The position numbers were made by a program, and so were the translations under genes. Shown in pieces: positions 36,501-49,584 of a stretch of DNA of 64,000 nucleotides. Location: positions 372,001 to 436,000 of the forward strand of contig JAZARR010000171.1 in the NCBI GenBank assembly GCA_037389465.1, written 5' to 3'. The notes below the pieces were generated by a model, which ran no database searches, was not told the origin of the DNA, and saw nothing but the letters and a program-made list of their open reading frames with translations. Positions within the stretch are counted from its first letter, which is position 1, and each line of letters begins with the position of its first letter. The stretch comes from Baylisascaris procyonis. Lineage: Eukaryota; Nematoda; Chromadorea; Rhabditida; Ascarididae.

Positions 36501-38567
36501 CAAAACGAAGAGAAGTACCACGTGACAATTCTTACTTATAATATTCACCTCGACAAGTTTTATACTAAAAGATTTTCTTGACCGCAGAATTTACTGAGCT
36601 GTTTTCATCCGTCCCGTAAGTGAGGCGGGGATGTCACCATCTACGATATCACCGGGGATATTTTCATGTTAATTTACTAGATTAATTTGCGTTACACAAA
36701 ATTCAATAATTTCTTTCCTTCAGAAATAAACTATCGCCTCATATTGTTGAGGCAGATAGCGCTTCCTCATTCAAGATTTGTATATGCGTTTTCGTGTTGT
36801 TATGGATTTCGTTTTTTTTCGAAACTTTTGCCTCAGAGTTATACTACACAATCTTATGCTTCTCGCTTTTTCTTCTTTCGCATTATTTTTGGACTATTTA
36901 GCTTTCACAATTTATCATGAATATTCCTTAATTCATTTCGATGAAACACTTCTAATTCTTGAATCAATTTCACATAGTGATCTGTACGCACCATTAAGGT
37001 GTTTTTAATTGTTAATAGTCAGAAGATTATAAGAATACGAACACAGGTTTGGTTGTGAAACGCCACCAAGAACTTAGCAAATGAGTATTCGAGTTAAGTA
37101 TAAGTTTATCAAGAAATTGAAACAAATCTTCCTTTAAAATAATTCAGAAACGAATGCTGCTTAAAGCTATCTAAGGAAATAACTCCATAAGATAATCAAT
37201 TATTAAGTGATAATCGAAATGAAATAACAGGAATTAAACGAATCGATGAGCGGACACAACGAATGAGACGTACAACGCTTCTTTTGATAATGCATCAAGT
37301 TTCTCGCTGCATATTCCTCGGCGACAATCCCTACGTTCCTCTAACCTAATAAGGGTACATTCACTGAATATACAAGCGCCTAAGGGAAGATGAATGCATG
37401 CGTACGTTTGCGTCGATATTAGTTATACGGCTAAATCAACGAAAGGAAGCAACAGAATGTACCCTCATAGGATGAATAACAATGAAACTTTTGCAGTCCA
37501 CACTTAACGTGAAATGAGTTTTCAACACATAAACGCGAGACTGAGATGTTTTCTGATATAGCGCATATATTCTTGCTGATATCAACTAGCGGTTTACTTC
37601 TTTTACGTGAAATGCGAGCGGGGGGGAGGGGGAAGGGAAGCGGAGGAGAGCTGTGAGTGCGAAGATATGAGCTAAAGTTGAAGATAAGGCAAGGAATAAC
37701 CATGCAGTTTTATGACTGATATTTGGCAAAGTGTAGACTTCTTTTTTTTTTCTACATCGAAACAGCATCCTAACAATGAAAATAATGCACCCTACCATCG
37801 ATCTTCTATCAACGATTTCTTGAAGCCTTTAAAATTTTAAGATTTGCTGCGATCAGGTTTTGTTTCCGGCCGGAGACTGGACCTCGGAAAAAGCCCAACT
37901 CCAGAATTTCTTTCTACAGATTCTTAGGTGGCACTACTCGTCTTGAGTGATCACATTCACTTCGCTTAGCCGCTTACCTTCAGGATTGTGCTGCCTAAAG
38001 AGTTATATTGAAAAGTTAAAGCATATCTATGCGCGAACAACCAAGGCACATCCAGTGGGCCCATACCTATAGAAGAAATCAAGAAAAATCAGAAAAACTT
38101 TCGTCTCACTTGAGCATACCTCTGGACTTTTCTCATATTTCCTTCAGAGAAAAATATTTTCCACTGTCGCAATAGGTTTTCTAATGTGATAAGATTTTAG
38201 GCCAAAAACGCAAAGGTAAGCAGCCCAGTAACAATTTTTCTAGGTGATTATATCGAATTTAAATGCTTAACATCAGCCGAAAACCATCATTAATCTTTAT
38301 ACGGGACCTGTGAAGACGATTAAGTGAAATGAAAAGATTTTATCCGCTGCTGCACTGAACAGCTGTGAGTAATTCGATTTTGAAATGTCCGTAGTAAACC
38401 CTGTTGGAGAAAGTTCAAACAACTTTCCAAGCTTTAGTGATCTCATCCCATCCCATCCTCTTTTTTTTAGCATTAAAATCATAGGAATTGAACTCGTTTT
38501 TCTCTGATCTCCTTCACATAACCGTTTTAAATTTAAAGCCTGCAACGTTCCCTTCGAAGATGCCAGC
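33589..38567. other. Five kb without a supportable gene
   Basis: Mostly AT-rich. The best candidate is on plus. A GTAAGT donor at 36617 and an acceptor reading TTTCTTTCCTTCAG just before 36724 flank an intron-like segment. The sequence after it is open in two frames, both hydrophobic (to 36906 and 36920), because it is T/C-rich. Neither can be preferred, so no gene is called. A purine-rich G tract lies at 37620-37650. Confidence 0.35.
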
Positions 38568-38634
38568 GTTAGCTTACTTAATACTTACTTAATTGTACTT
38601 AAATTAAGTTAGCTTACTTACTTAATTGTATACA
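38568..38634. repeat. 40-bp imperfect tandem repeat rich in CTTACTTAA
   Basis: GTTAGCTTACTTA begins at 38568 and again at 38608, with TTACTTAATTGTA in each copy. It is a small AT-rich duplication lying just beyond the last candidate exon of the neighbouring hypothetical gene. Confidence 0.75.
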
Positions 38635-38946
38635 ACTCAATTCATATACGTCATGCATTTCCTATGCGGTTCTTTCATTCCTTGTCACATGACACATCTA
38701 TAACCAAATTCACTATGCGCAAATTTAGCAAGATGCAGCTAAATGACAAATTTTCTTTCTTGCTTTCACATCAATAATCGTCAATTATCGCCGCACCTAA
38801 CCCTTTCATATTCATGATACATTCCTATATATCACTAAAACGAGTTAGCCCAAATTTTTTCTGCGCAGTCACATCTTCCACCACCTCAATTATGAGCACT
38901 TGAATCGCATTCAAAGAGAGAAGACCACATTTACTAATCAACTTCC

Positions 38947-40845
38947 TCAACCTCTTCCCGCCCTCAACTCCACTTTTCCTCCTGCAGACAGTAGTATATA
39001 TAAATTATGCATGTATTCTTTTTCAGCATTCGAAGTAGAATAAATCTGGAGATCATAGAATGTAATCAAAAACAACATTTGCCATTCAAGGCTGAACATT
39101 GTTCTACGAAATGGAATTAATGTCTTCTTCATGAAAGGATAGAGAGGCTAGAAAATTTGCACATCAGATTCTGCTAATTTTACTCAGCAGACGCTTAGGT
39201 GGAACGTTTATACAAAGTTTAGATAGTTTTGGATTTATACAAACGGTTGATGGCATAAGAAAATACATGGTCATTTACTAATCCACCAATTTTGAACGTT
39301 TGCACAACCACTCGAGAGGGTTCAACATCAAGAAATCCCTTTTTCGTAGTCCTAACTGACTCTTACCTTCTTACTAAAACTATTTTTGATTGTGCATTGT
39401 ACTTTCCACATATGCGCCTTCGGTAATATATTGATTCAGTTTCTACTCATTCACCATAAAACAATACTCTTTGTAGTAATCAAATAATTCACTCACTAGT
39501 GATCCCTCGGAAGCTATCGCAAATCCAATGCAGCAACGATCGGAACTCGCATAAAAGAGCCAACTTGTACTTTTCGATCAGCGCCATATCGCGCTCAAAT
39601 ACATTCTTGAGATCACTTGCAGCCACTTCGAAAAAAAAAAGATTCATGAAAGGATTCGGGCTAAAAACTCGATGAATAATCGAAGAAACAGTCAAAGTAG
39701 TTTCGACATTTTAGCCTACGTATTACATGAAATTCCATTTAGGCGACTTATAGTAACCGTTTAGATGTCACATTTATACGGACACATATTGTGGATATTT
39801 CCAAACAACGGTCAGAAATAATTTTTTGAATGGGATTTTTTTGAAAATTATTGCACTAATGAGTTCCTAAGAGTGGTGCTTATTATATGAGCACAAGAAG
39901 GATAAAATGGAAAGGGAACAAAAAGTTTCACTTTTTGCATTTGGTGGCTTAATCTGATTCTGCTTCAATTCAACATAAAATTAACGCATTTCTTGTCTCG
40001 TTACTAAGGCACCGTTACAGCTGACTTCCTCCGTTAACTGGTATAAAGAATTCAATCAAGTGAAAAAAACGACCAATACAGTGTCTACGTTTCGTAAGAA
40101 ATCGACCACTATGCACTTTCCATAATTAAAGAGACGTTATGATGGATGAAGTAGGGCATTGAGCGACAAGGTTTTAGCTGAGTGGATAAGACAGAACGTT
40201 TTGAACAACTATATGGACAGACGACTCATTTCATTTGAGCCTTAGGCAATGCAGATTTACATTTGCACACATGTAAAACTGACGCGTTCAATTATGGTTG
40301 AAGAGGAGTGGACAGCAATGCCAACAAGCATTTGCACCTCTCTCATAGCCTCTTCTACTGCTGAAATCGCGCTCTTATTTTGCCCGTACAAATGAAACAA
40401 TCACTAAACAAAAGCGCCACTCTTTTGCTCTTGTGTGAAAATCCTATTCGCACCACTGAATGAAGGCAATTTGTTGAATGTGTTGATCAGCACTTTTATC
40501 ACATGATATTTTCGAAGCAAAATACTGTTTTCGATTCAACTCACTCAAAGCATCGTCAGCACTACTCTTTTGGCTTGTAGCAGCATTCACGTGCCTATCA
40601 TTTCTATAGTGTGCATTAACTTTGGCTTCAACTGTATGAGGAACACCGTATATAGGAGTTCGGCCAGAAAAGACAGGGAGCCCTCTGATAGAGTGAAAGG
40701 CTTTAGTGGGGAATTTGGTGGGGAATTTTTTGAAACCGTTGGCAACATCGAAATCCTCTCTCAGGTGTTTAGCTCGAAAGTTATTAAAGTCATGACTACG
40801 AAAAGGCTTGATAAGAATGCAGATTTCAGTACTACACGTCACCAT
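38947..40845 (-). CDS. Hypothetical protein, three candidate exons
   Basis: Exon 40845-40545 (from ATG or an upstream AG) ends at a strong GTGAGT donor in phase 1. Exon 39625-39497 follows a T-rich acceptor and ends at another GTGAGT donor in phase 1. A possible last exon, 38981-38947, follows CTGTCTGCAG, keeps phase and ends in TGA. The joined product is about 153 residues. The first part has FKKFPTKFPTKAFHSIRG and SGRTPIYGVPHTVEAK. The second is helical, with DLKNVFERDMALIEKYKLAL. No signal peptide or membrane segment is seen and no family is recognised. Two consecutive in-phase strong donors make exons 1 and 2 more likely real than chance. The short last exon is uncertain. Confidence 0.42.
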
Positions 40846-43421
40846 TTCTAGTTGAATTACTTACTAAAGCATCAATTAACGTAGTTTTGACTGTCATCAT
40901 TGGATAGTGGCAACTGCAAGTAACGCTGTTCGCAATAGCATTAGCGATATTATAAACAATAAAAGTCGGCAGTAATTCAGCGACGACTATTGCTTTTGCT
41001 ACTCGTAATTAGTAACAGTTGCAGTGGTACTACTAATTGAATGCTTTATATCAGCGCTAGTAGCAACACATACTAAGTTGCAAATTTCACTAAAAAACAC
41101 CATGCAAATGATAGGATATTGAATGTAAGGTAGTCACCATCTGAGATAGGTTCCTCTTTAGCGTTTTATACGTTATCAATGGAAAATTGAAATACATAAC
41201 ATTAATAATTTTACGATTCGTGTTTTGATTATGCGGAAATGCAAAAAATGAATGCTGTTCGAAGCGAATTATAATTTCAATTCGAAACGCCTGAAATGGA
41301 AAATTGCAAATATTTGACCATGATTGAGAAATAATACAAAGACTTTGAAAAAAATTGGAAAAAAATAGAAATTTCAGAGTATTTAGTTCATCTTAAGGTT
41401 CCTTAATGTTTCAAATGGATAAATCCCATTTCACTTAAAGGCAGCGGATTTGAACGCTCTTATAAAAACCAACTTCGAACATCTAAGTATGGAACTCTAA
41501 TAGATCGGTTCTCATCACTTTACATGACAATTTGAGTGACAATTTTGGCCACATATATCACGCTCATCGAGCAACAAAAAAAAAAATGTCATGCCTATGA
41601 AACGCTTTCAGGATTTCTAACTCTTTATACAGAAAGAAAATATTGAAGGTATTTATGGATCAACCGAACAGGTTTAAAGAGTACCATGCACAGCGAATCG
41701 GGTCGTAGTAAAATGTGTCAGACGAGCGATTTTCATCGAATCTTAGCTTCGAATCGAAAATGCTCTTTGCTTTTCACCGGAAAGTTGAAGAAAAATAGCC
41801 ATTTTTATCCATGATGGATGCAATAATTAATGTGCGAAATGAAAATCCAAAATGGATTGTCTAATGCGTTGCCGTCCAAGCAATCTCCAGAACTTTTAGA
41901 AAGATATGTTTTCGTTCGTCCGCTGACAAAATTATTTCTTGGGTGGACAGTTTCATCTCGTTTGGTTTTGTGCATAGGCAACTCACATTGCAATCTGAGC
42001 ATTAGAAAAAAATTTCACGGGATATTTTTGTGACGGCGAATCTACGCCGCATAGCAACAGAAGTTGCAAAAATGTGCGTGTATAAGAGGGTTTTCTGTGG
42101 CAAAAAAATTGTAACTTCTGTCATGAATGCATATATAACAAGCACTTTTAGCTGAAGTCTTGTCATATCAGTGACAACAACGGAAAATGGCAAAAAAATT
42201 GACCCTAAATGATAAAAAATCCACTGCGTAAAAAAACCAACACAACGATTAAATATATCACACGGCATATACCCAGGCATGGGATGCAATATACATTTGC
42301 ATCTTTATCCATCGAACGCAATTACTTTTTAATATATGCAAATTTTAGAGCATCTTTCATTTGTCATGTCTCATTGCAGCCGCGCTCTTAATCATAACCC
42401 TATTTATCTAAACTCACATATATTCCTTGTGCCATTTTGCGACTCTATACGTTCCATCCCGGCAATATCAAAGACATAATGAAATGTGAGTAAAATTTCC
42501 AACGCTATGCGATTCACGACTAAATTTTATCGATGTGACAAATTTTAACCAGCGCTGCACTAAAAATCCGCATCTGCTAAGGCCTTATACATATCAAAAC
42601 CTATGGTGGCGCATCCAGGAAGGCTGAATCTAGACAATTGCTAAGTGCCAGTGGCGCGGATCGAAACCAAACCTTTTTCAAAAGGGTGGTCATCTCTGCG
42701 TCAGTGCATAAATGCTATTAAAGTTTTTTAAGGTTTTATAAAAGAGAAGAACAAATTGTGAAAGCAACGAATTGGTAAACAGACTTTGGCCAAATGTTTA
42801 AAAGCATTATAAAGGTAAAGTAAATGCATAGATATGCTAAACTGCTTATTATAGTCTTAGAAAACAAACGGAAAGGTGAACCTCTGAAATTCTATAAGTT
42901 TCTCTAGTCGAGAAATATAAGGATAAGGATGTGCCATTAGTTATTATTATTTATATTTGTTTAAATAGAGAGCGCATAGTTACAGGAAAGTCCATTATAC
43001 ACAACACGCCTAGAAACCAAGACGAATATGGCATTCTGGGAGAAACAGCATCACGAACGTATAGGTAAAGGTAAACATTTTGCGAGCATAAATATGGAGG
43101 TAATAGACCACTGATAGGAGATTCGATGTTAAGGATGCAAGAGTAAGACGCTAATTGATTACCTATGAGAATAAAATGTGACCATGTTTCGGCACTTACC
43201 CGTTCACGTGGGAACCTGAGTTATGCGCGGGCCATCATAAGAACGATATGCATAACTTTGTTAGTAAGTGAAGTTGCATAGACAAATTAATTGAGCATAG
43301 AAAAAGAGAGAGAGGGAGATAGAGAGAGACAAAGAAAGAAATGGAAAGGAAAACTATAGGCAAATCTTATATTTAAAAAAAAAGCATGATAAATCCAAAA
43401 GTTACACAAAATGGCACCTAC
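40846..43421. other. Intergenic or intronic, with one copy of a direct repeat
   Basis: No exon could be supported. Open frames on both strands at 41805-42033 and a hydrophobic minus frame at 42002-42289 lack convincing splice partners. The right part carries the first copy of the ~437-bp repeat. If the first exon at 43422-43505 belongs to the gene downstream at 40845, this would be intron, but the phases (0 against 1) do not join directly. Confidence 0.35.
42286..42722. repeat. Direct repeat copy 1 (~437 bp)
   Basis: Copy 1 matches 44325-44762 in the same orientation at an offset of about 2039 bp. The first about 330 bp differ at only a handful of bases. The last about 100 bp, after AGGAAGGCTGAATCTAG, are more diverged and carry small indels. 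No long open frame lies inside either copy. It may be a mobile-element fragment or a segmental duplication. Confidence 0.9.
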
Positions 43422-43505
43422 CTCATCGCCATAGTTCGCTTTCCTTTTCTCCAAAATAGGCGTTTGAGAAGTAGAACTTAAGCCCATTTTACCAACGAAA
43501 TCCAT
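43422..43505 (-). CDS. Candidate first coding exon, MDFVGKMGLSSTSQTP
   Basis: The ATG at 43505 is preceded two codons upstream by an in-frame TAG. Twenty-eight codons of natural composition, ending KRKANYGDE, run to a consensus donor (GTAGGT) in phase 0. The continuation was not identified. The next minus-strand exon chain (40845) needs a phase-1 partner, so at least one exon would be missing between them if they are one gene. The function is unknown. Confidence 0.35.
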
Positions 43506-44142
43506 TTCCTATTTCTACAAGAACAGCTTGTAGCCTAATGTCGAGGGTAAGAAGTTATGCGAGATGAACAATAATAATAAGGCAATAAACTCCAATGTGC
43601 AGTAAAACGTATAACACAAACGACTAATATAACCTCAATTGCAAAATAAACCTTTACGCAAATAGACGTACTTAATTGTTAAAATATAATTACCCTAAAA
43701 TTTTAATTATTATGTGAAACCGAATTCTAATACCCTATGAGATAAACATTAGTATGTGTAACTATAACTATGTCAAAAGGTAATATAAAATCATCTAATG
43801 CTATATAGTGAAAGCCAAAGGCGATGTACTAGAGTAAATAAAAAGATTGAAAGAAAATAAAATTAAAGTTTTAATTTAAAATAAGTATGTTGGTGCCGGT
43901 CATGATAATCCTAGATAGATAGAAACAAAGAGAGATAAAAGGTTTTGATTAAATGCACCAGTAATAATATGTGGAGAGTCGTTTAGAAAGCTATATTAAA
44001 ATGTGATAGTAAAGAGTTATAAAAACGGAGGAGCAAGCCATGATAAAAGAAAAAGCAAAGTCTAAAGATAGAATAATAGAAACATTGAGTAGAAAACTAG
44101 AGTACGTTTAAAATATATTTAGGAAGCGTGATATATCGAATA

Positions 44143-44164
44143 ATACGAAGTTAAAACTTCGTAT
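44143..44164. repeat. 22-bp perfect palindrome
   Basis: The arms ATACGAAGTT and AACTTCGTAT are separated by AA. The arm sequence resembles part of a lox-type recombinase site, but the arms point the other way and the spacer is 2 bp, not 8, so it is not such a site. It lies between the two direct-repeat copies. Confidence 0.85.
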
Positions 44165-44324
44165 AGTTAAGGCATAACGCAAAATATGGGTAATCAACAT
44201 CATGGGAATGTTGATTAGTGATCGATAAGTGCAACTACCAATGTTAACGGCATAGATGGAGCAGTACTAGCGCGTGTAGAGCAATATTTAAACATAGTAT
44301 ATGTCACATGCCCCCTCATACAAC

Positions 44325-44762
44325 GCAATATGCATTTGCATCTCTATTCGATCGAACGCAACTGTTTCTTAGTATATGCAAATTTTAGAGCATCTTTCAT
44401 TGGTCATGTCTCATTGCAGCTACGCTCTTAATCATAACCCTATTTATCTAAACTCACATATATTCCTTGTGCCATTTTGCGACTCTATACGTTCCATCCC
44501 GGCAATATCAAAGACACAATGAAATGTGAATAAAATTTCCAACGCTATGCGATTCACGACTAAATTTTATCGATGTGACAAATTTTAACCAGAGCTGCAC
44601 CAAAAATCCGCATTTGCTAAGGCCTTATACATATCAAAACCTATGGTGGCGCACCCCAGGAAGGCTGAATCTAGCACATCCCCTAAGTGCCAGTGGCGTG
44701 AGCTGAAGTCAAACTTTTTTGAAACGGTGATGATCTCTCCGTCAATGCATGAATGCTATTAA
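44325..44762. repeat. Direct repeat copy 2 (~437 bp)
   Basis: Second copy of the repeat described at 42286-42722. The shared segment begins at GCAATAT.CATTTGCATCT and ends around AATGCTATTAA in both copies. Its ends lack the obvious TG...CA borders expected of retroviral-type long terminal repeats. Confidence 0.9.
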
Positions 44763-46781
44763 GCCTTTTTATTTTCACTGACCTAACTGACTTATCAGCA
44801 TATAGAAGGCTAAAGGATTACTGACAATTAATCTCCTCTTGAAGTATACGGAACATGTGCATCAAGTTGTATACCATTGCATCGTTGCTCCGGAAATTTA
44901 AGAAGAACATATTACACTCATACGGTAATGTACGTTGTGAATAAATCTACTCATTGAAACCATTCCAAGCGGAGAGCATTCGAGTGCATTGAATTTCAAT
45001 ATAACATTTTTGGCATATTGTTATATTTGGCATAATTGGACATATTGCGTGACAAAAACCACACTCTTTAACACTACGATGATGACATAAAATAAGAAAT
45101 TGAAGCATCCGTACGATTCAAATTTGTCTCATTAAAACTGTCACTAACATTGCACTCTACGAATCTTTCCAGAAAAAAAAAAATGCTTTATGGGGAAGGA
45201 GACCCTGAAATTTGTGGAACTAATCCAGCCTTGTTCCAATTTTATCAAATATTTTCAAACTTCTTTTAAAAGTTCCATTAAAATTTTATAATTCATAATT
45301 TGTTTTTCTTAATTTGTCTATTTCAGTTGCACTGTAGACTACTGCTCTCCCGTTGAGAATGTAGATGAGCTGCTTTCTCTTTCAAAAAAAAAAAAAAAAA
45401 AAAAAACTGGTTACCGATAAACGGGATCATTTATAAAATTGTTCCGAAATGCTCTTAGGTGTGACGATGATATTGACCTCTAGAGAGATAGAAGCATTAC
45501 AATTCCCAAGGCAATCACCAAGAATTCATTGATCAGCCAAATTGCGATACAAACATCTTACATGATTTCAGATTTCATGATGGAAATTATTCAGATCTCA
45601 TTATAAGCTTGGAAATCGAGGAGAGTGAAAAAATTGAAAAGCCTGAAAAGAGAGGAGGAGACTGAAACAGATTCACTACATCATATCTGTGAGGATAAAC
45701 AAAATTTTTTTTCAACTGCATTCTACTGCTTTTTATTCTTCTTATATTCTGCTACATTTCACTGCATGAATAGGATGCGTCGAATATTGTAAATCATATA
45801 TTCATAACGGTTTATAGTTGCAAGCACTATAAGTAACAGCACCAAAATAACGCAATGATTCAGAAAATTTTGCCTTTTTAATAAGGAGCAATAACTGTTA
45901 CAGGACGGAATAAAGAGCCAAGCCTCATTTAAGAAACTCACTGTTTACTGAAGAGCAATGAAAAACATAAATCCAAGACCTCAGTAAATGGGTCCATGAA
46001 AGAATAAGTTTTTCATCGGAGCGCTTCCCCAACAAATGACCAATTAATTAGCGGCTGTACATCAAAATGAATCAAATCTCTAGTATCAAATCATGCAACA
46101 TATAATTGAAGCAAATCAATGCAAGAATCACTCGTATGAAAGTAAGTTTTGAATGACGATATTAATAGTTAAACTGAAGGATGGGAACCATTTCTTATAA
46201 AAGGTATAGCAATGAATTGATTGAACCATTTAATCGAACCTTAATTGTGTTATAAATCACCAAGGTAAACCCCAAGACATAGAGTACTCGCAATTTTTAA
46301 TAATGGTACAGATTGAGGCGGTTTTGCGTTTTGAATAGGGAGGGAGTTCGTAAATTTTAAGCCTCTTCCAGAAATGTGGTATATTGTATAGAGGGTGGTT
46401 GGTTCCATGTGAATTGTTCGGTTATGTTCCAATTGGACGATCATGTAAAATTTTTTAGTGACTATTGCATAGCAACAATTTGCATTGTATACGGAATGAG
46501 CATAAATATACAAAACACGCAATAATACCTCAATAAAGCGATGTTCATTTTATGTTGATAATTGATTTCGGCGAACGGATGCGATATATCACCAATTTTA
46601 TCGATTCATATTTGTGAGGTTCGACGAGTTCCCATCGAAATTTTTTCCAGAAATTCGAGAAATTTTCGCCGAAATGAACAAAAATAATGCGATGAAACTG
46701 TACAAGTTGATGGCAAATAATCGCTTTTTTTTCAAACTTTATATAGAATCATTGCTTCAATACGATCGATTAATTAATATT

Positions 46782-49530
46782 CTATGGGCGCCGAATAATT
46801 AGCGTCTCGGGTTGTCCCCATAGCGAAGCCGCTTTGACACGTTTGCCGAAGAGAATCTGTCGAAGAGTTCGTCGAAAACTGTTGCCGAAGAAGAGATAGC
46901 AAAAGAAATTGCCCGTGCAATTGACAACTACAAGCAAATTCGACATATCCACCAAATATACGAGAATATGATAAATCTGCAAATATGTTTTCGTCTACAA
47001 AAAATGAACATTTTACTGTCTAATGTAAAGCATCCAAAGAAGAGTTTTTATGTTACCGAAGGAATCGATTTGGAGCAAAACGCTTGCAAGCATCCATATG
47101 AGGTCAGAAATGTAAAAAGCCCTGGATCAGAAGCAGTCAATGGTGCCCAGAGAGATGCCACCAGCGGTTTTCAAAAACAATGCTAAATTCTTCTGGAAAC
47201 AGAAAAACATCGTCGTAGGTGTCGGCGGAGTCGATATATCGAAGAAACTTGAGGAGGAGAGAATCTTCGAGTCGACGATTCTTAAAACGAGTCACTCGGA
47301 TTCCAGTCATGCACTCCTTACTTGATTTATTGAATCATCAACAAAATCAGTAGCCACAAGATCGCCAACATAAAGAGAAACAAATTCAAACTATAAACAA
47401 AAATAGTTCCCTATTTCATGCTTTATTGCTATCACCTCTTCTTTTGCATTTATAACAGTTTTATATACTTGATAGTTCTTGATTTTACTTGCAGTAGAGA
47501 TATCAACTAAGTGCTAGCATTGAAACAAGAAAAAAAAAACCCAAAATATTGAAGCGATATAGATGAATAACCTGCTCAGCGAATAACATTTCGATGAAAT
47601 TGACAAGTAATGCCGTCGCATTGCAGAAAATAAACATAAAAACGACCAGTATTAAACTAATCGTATCTGAATCCTCTGAAATGCACCCACAGATTAGAAC
47701 GATTCCAAATCCGAGTTTGTAGAATCGTTAAATTCCTCTAGAAAGGAAAACATTCAAATTGTTGCATTTTCACATTACTTTTATAGGGTTATTGCAGGAA
47801 ATTGATACAATGACGCTACGTACCAACCTCTTAATGTACCCTTATCAATACGTCTAATAGTCTTTAACATGCGGATCATTACGCTCATGAATAGCGTGAC
47901 TCAGAAAATTTCGCAACTTCTTTTAAAAAAAATCCTTATAGAAATTAATGAATGCCCTCAAAAACGAAGCATTTGCGTTATTCATTTTTATCTTCCTCCC
48001 CATCTTTTCGCCTTCTTCTCTCTCTCGCAAGTAATACGGTCACACTGGTAAATCACCAACAATTTGTACGTGCCACTTACATGACCCAGACCCTGCATGT
48101 GTACCATACGCGGTGTTTTTTTCACTCCATAGGGCCTGCCTACTTAAATAAGTGCTCTCTAAGAGATTTCAGTACAATGTGGAAGGGGCAAATTATGAAG
48201 GAAATAAAAGTAACAATAAATTATGAGTGAAAATTAATGAAGAAATGAAGAATTTGCCTACCTGAAGCACCTTTTTTAAAGACTGCCACCACAACGCATA
48301 TATTCAACACAACAATAATGAGAAGTGGTCCAACAGCCATGAAAATTGTATACATAAATGTGTAATAAATTTCATAATAAAGCTCATTATTGCGTAGTTC
48401 TGAAAATTGCAACTTCTAAGTGATAGTAGACATTTAATAAAGAGATTCTTTCAACGGAATTGCTCTACTGCATTGCCTTTCAATCCATAAAAAAACTAGA
48501 AGCTAAGATAGATAGGAACGTATAGAATTAGGGCAAATTTCGTGTCGTCTAACATAAATAGATTTCTTTGGTGAAGCTGGCCATATATACTACGATGTTT
48601 GAGATTTTTGTCATGAATGCTTGCAACACGGTATCCGTACATCCACAAACATTAGTATTAAAAATCCCCAACAACCCCCCTCCCCCCAATAGATGAGTGT
48701 TACTCGTGATGTATATTTCTGAGTTGTTTTTTTTTGGTAATGTAAACGTAAAAATCCCCTAAGAAATTAAACCCGAAAATTTTTCAGGAAATAATCATAC
48801 AAACCTGTTGGACAAATCTGTACTGATAATGAATAATTATATCGTTCATCGATGCAGTCTATCGAAATTAATTCGAATAGATGTGGAATGTTGTATATTA
48901 TTGATATAACTGTTACACACATTACAGTCACTGTAGCGCGCCTATAAAAAAAATTTTATTTACCTTAATAACCTCAAATATTTCGTTGATGATATAACTA
49001 GTAACTATAATAAGCTTTTAACGATAATGAGTGTATTTCTTATAGAGATCTTACATTGTTCTTCGAGCACTTCTCTTTGCTTTATGATTTCGGTAATCAA
49101 TGAGCTTATTTCCTCATTACATACTCAAAAATAAGGGAAAGAGTGAGGAGCTGTTCACTCTGCATGAAGACTACCTCATATGAAATTTTAATTTCACTTC
49201 CCAAGTAAGACGAGAGTGTCTATCTCTCTTCGGTTCCTCTGTTTGATCTATTGGAGGCAAATGATTCCATGTAGGTTCAACAAGGTATTCATCTCTGAGA
49301 GGGTGCTTTCATAGCCGAAATCATATTTAGGCATAGTTATTTTTCATCACAGCCTCAGAAATAAATGCAAAATGCGGCTGCTTTAAACTTAAGGTACGCA
49401 TGTACACAAACACATAGAATTAAACGGCTGAAGGCCACATTGCATTATTCAATAAAACTTTTACTAAAGTATTCTCTGAAATCATAGGCGGTTGGAAACA
49501 GAAAAAACGTACCATGACGATCAAATGCAA

Positions 49531-49584
<54 letters not shown>

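Larger units (their letters stand above)
43506..46781. other. Gene-free stretch with second direct-repeat copy
   Basis: AT-rich sequence with no supportable exon. It contains a 22-bp perfect palindrome at 44143-44164, the second copy of the direct repeat at 44325-44762 and an A run at about 45386-45406. It ends at the stop codon of the receptor gene. Confidence 0.45.

Noticed and set aside
42600..42680. GGATCGAAACC as a tRNA B-box in reverse
   Set aside because: No matching A-box or cloverleaf could be drawn, and the second repeat copy does not preserve it.
44143..44164. Resemblance of the palindrome arms to a lox recombination site
   Set aside because: The arms are in the reverse arrangement and the spacer is 2 bp, so this is not a functional site of that type. 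Similarity is limited to about 10 bp.
42286..44762. LTR retrotransposon bounded by the two direct repeats
   Set aside because: There is no gag-pol-like open frame, primer-binding site or TG...CA border. The repeats are reported only as direct repeats.
46614..46802. Plus frame of 62 codons overlapping the receptor stop codon
   Set aside because: It begins with GTG, has no ATG-based start with upstream support, and overlaps the 3' end of a confident gene on the other strand.
49055..49104. Possible small receptor exon reading KAKRSARRT before a GTAAGA donor
   Set aside because: No acceptor gives the required phase. Joining exon 3 (49651) directly to exon 4 (48941) is in phase and gives the loop length typical of the family.
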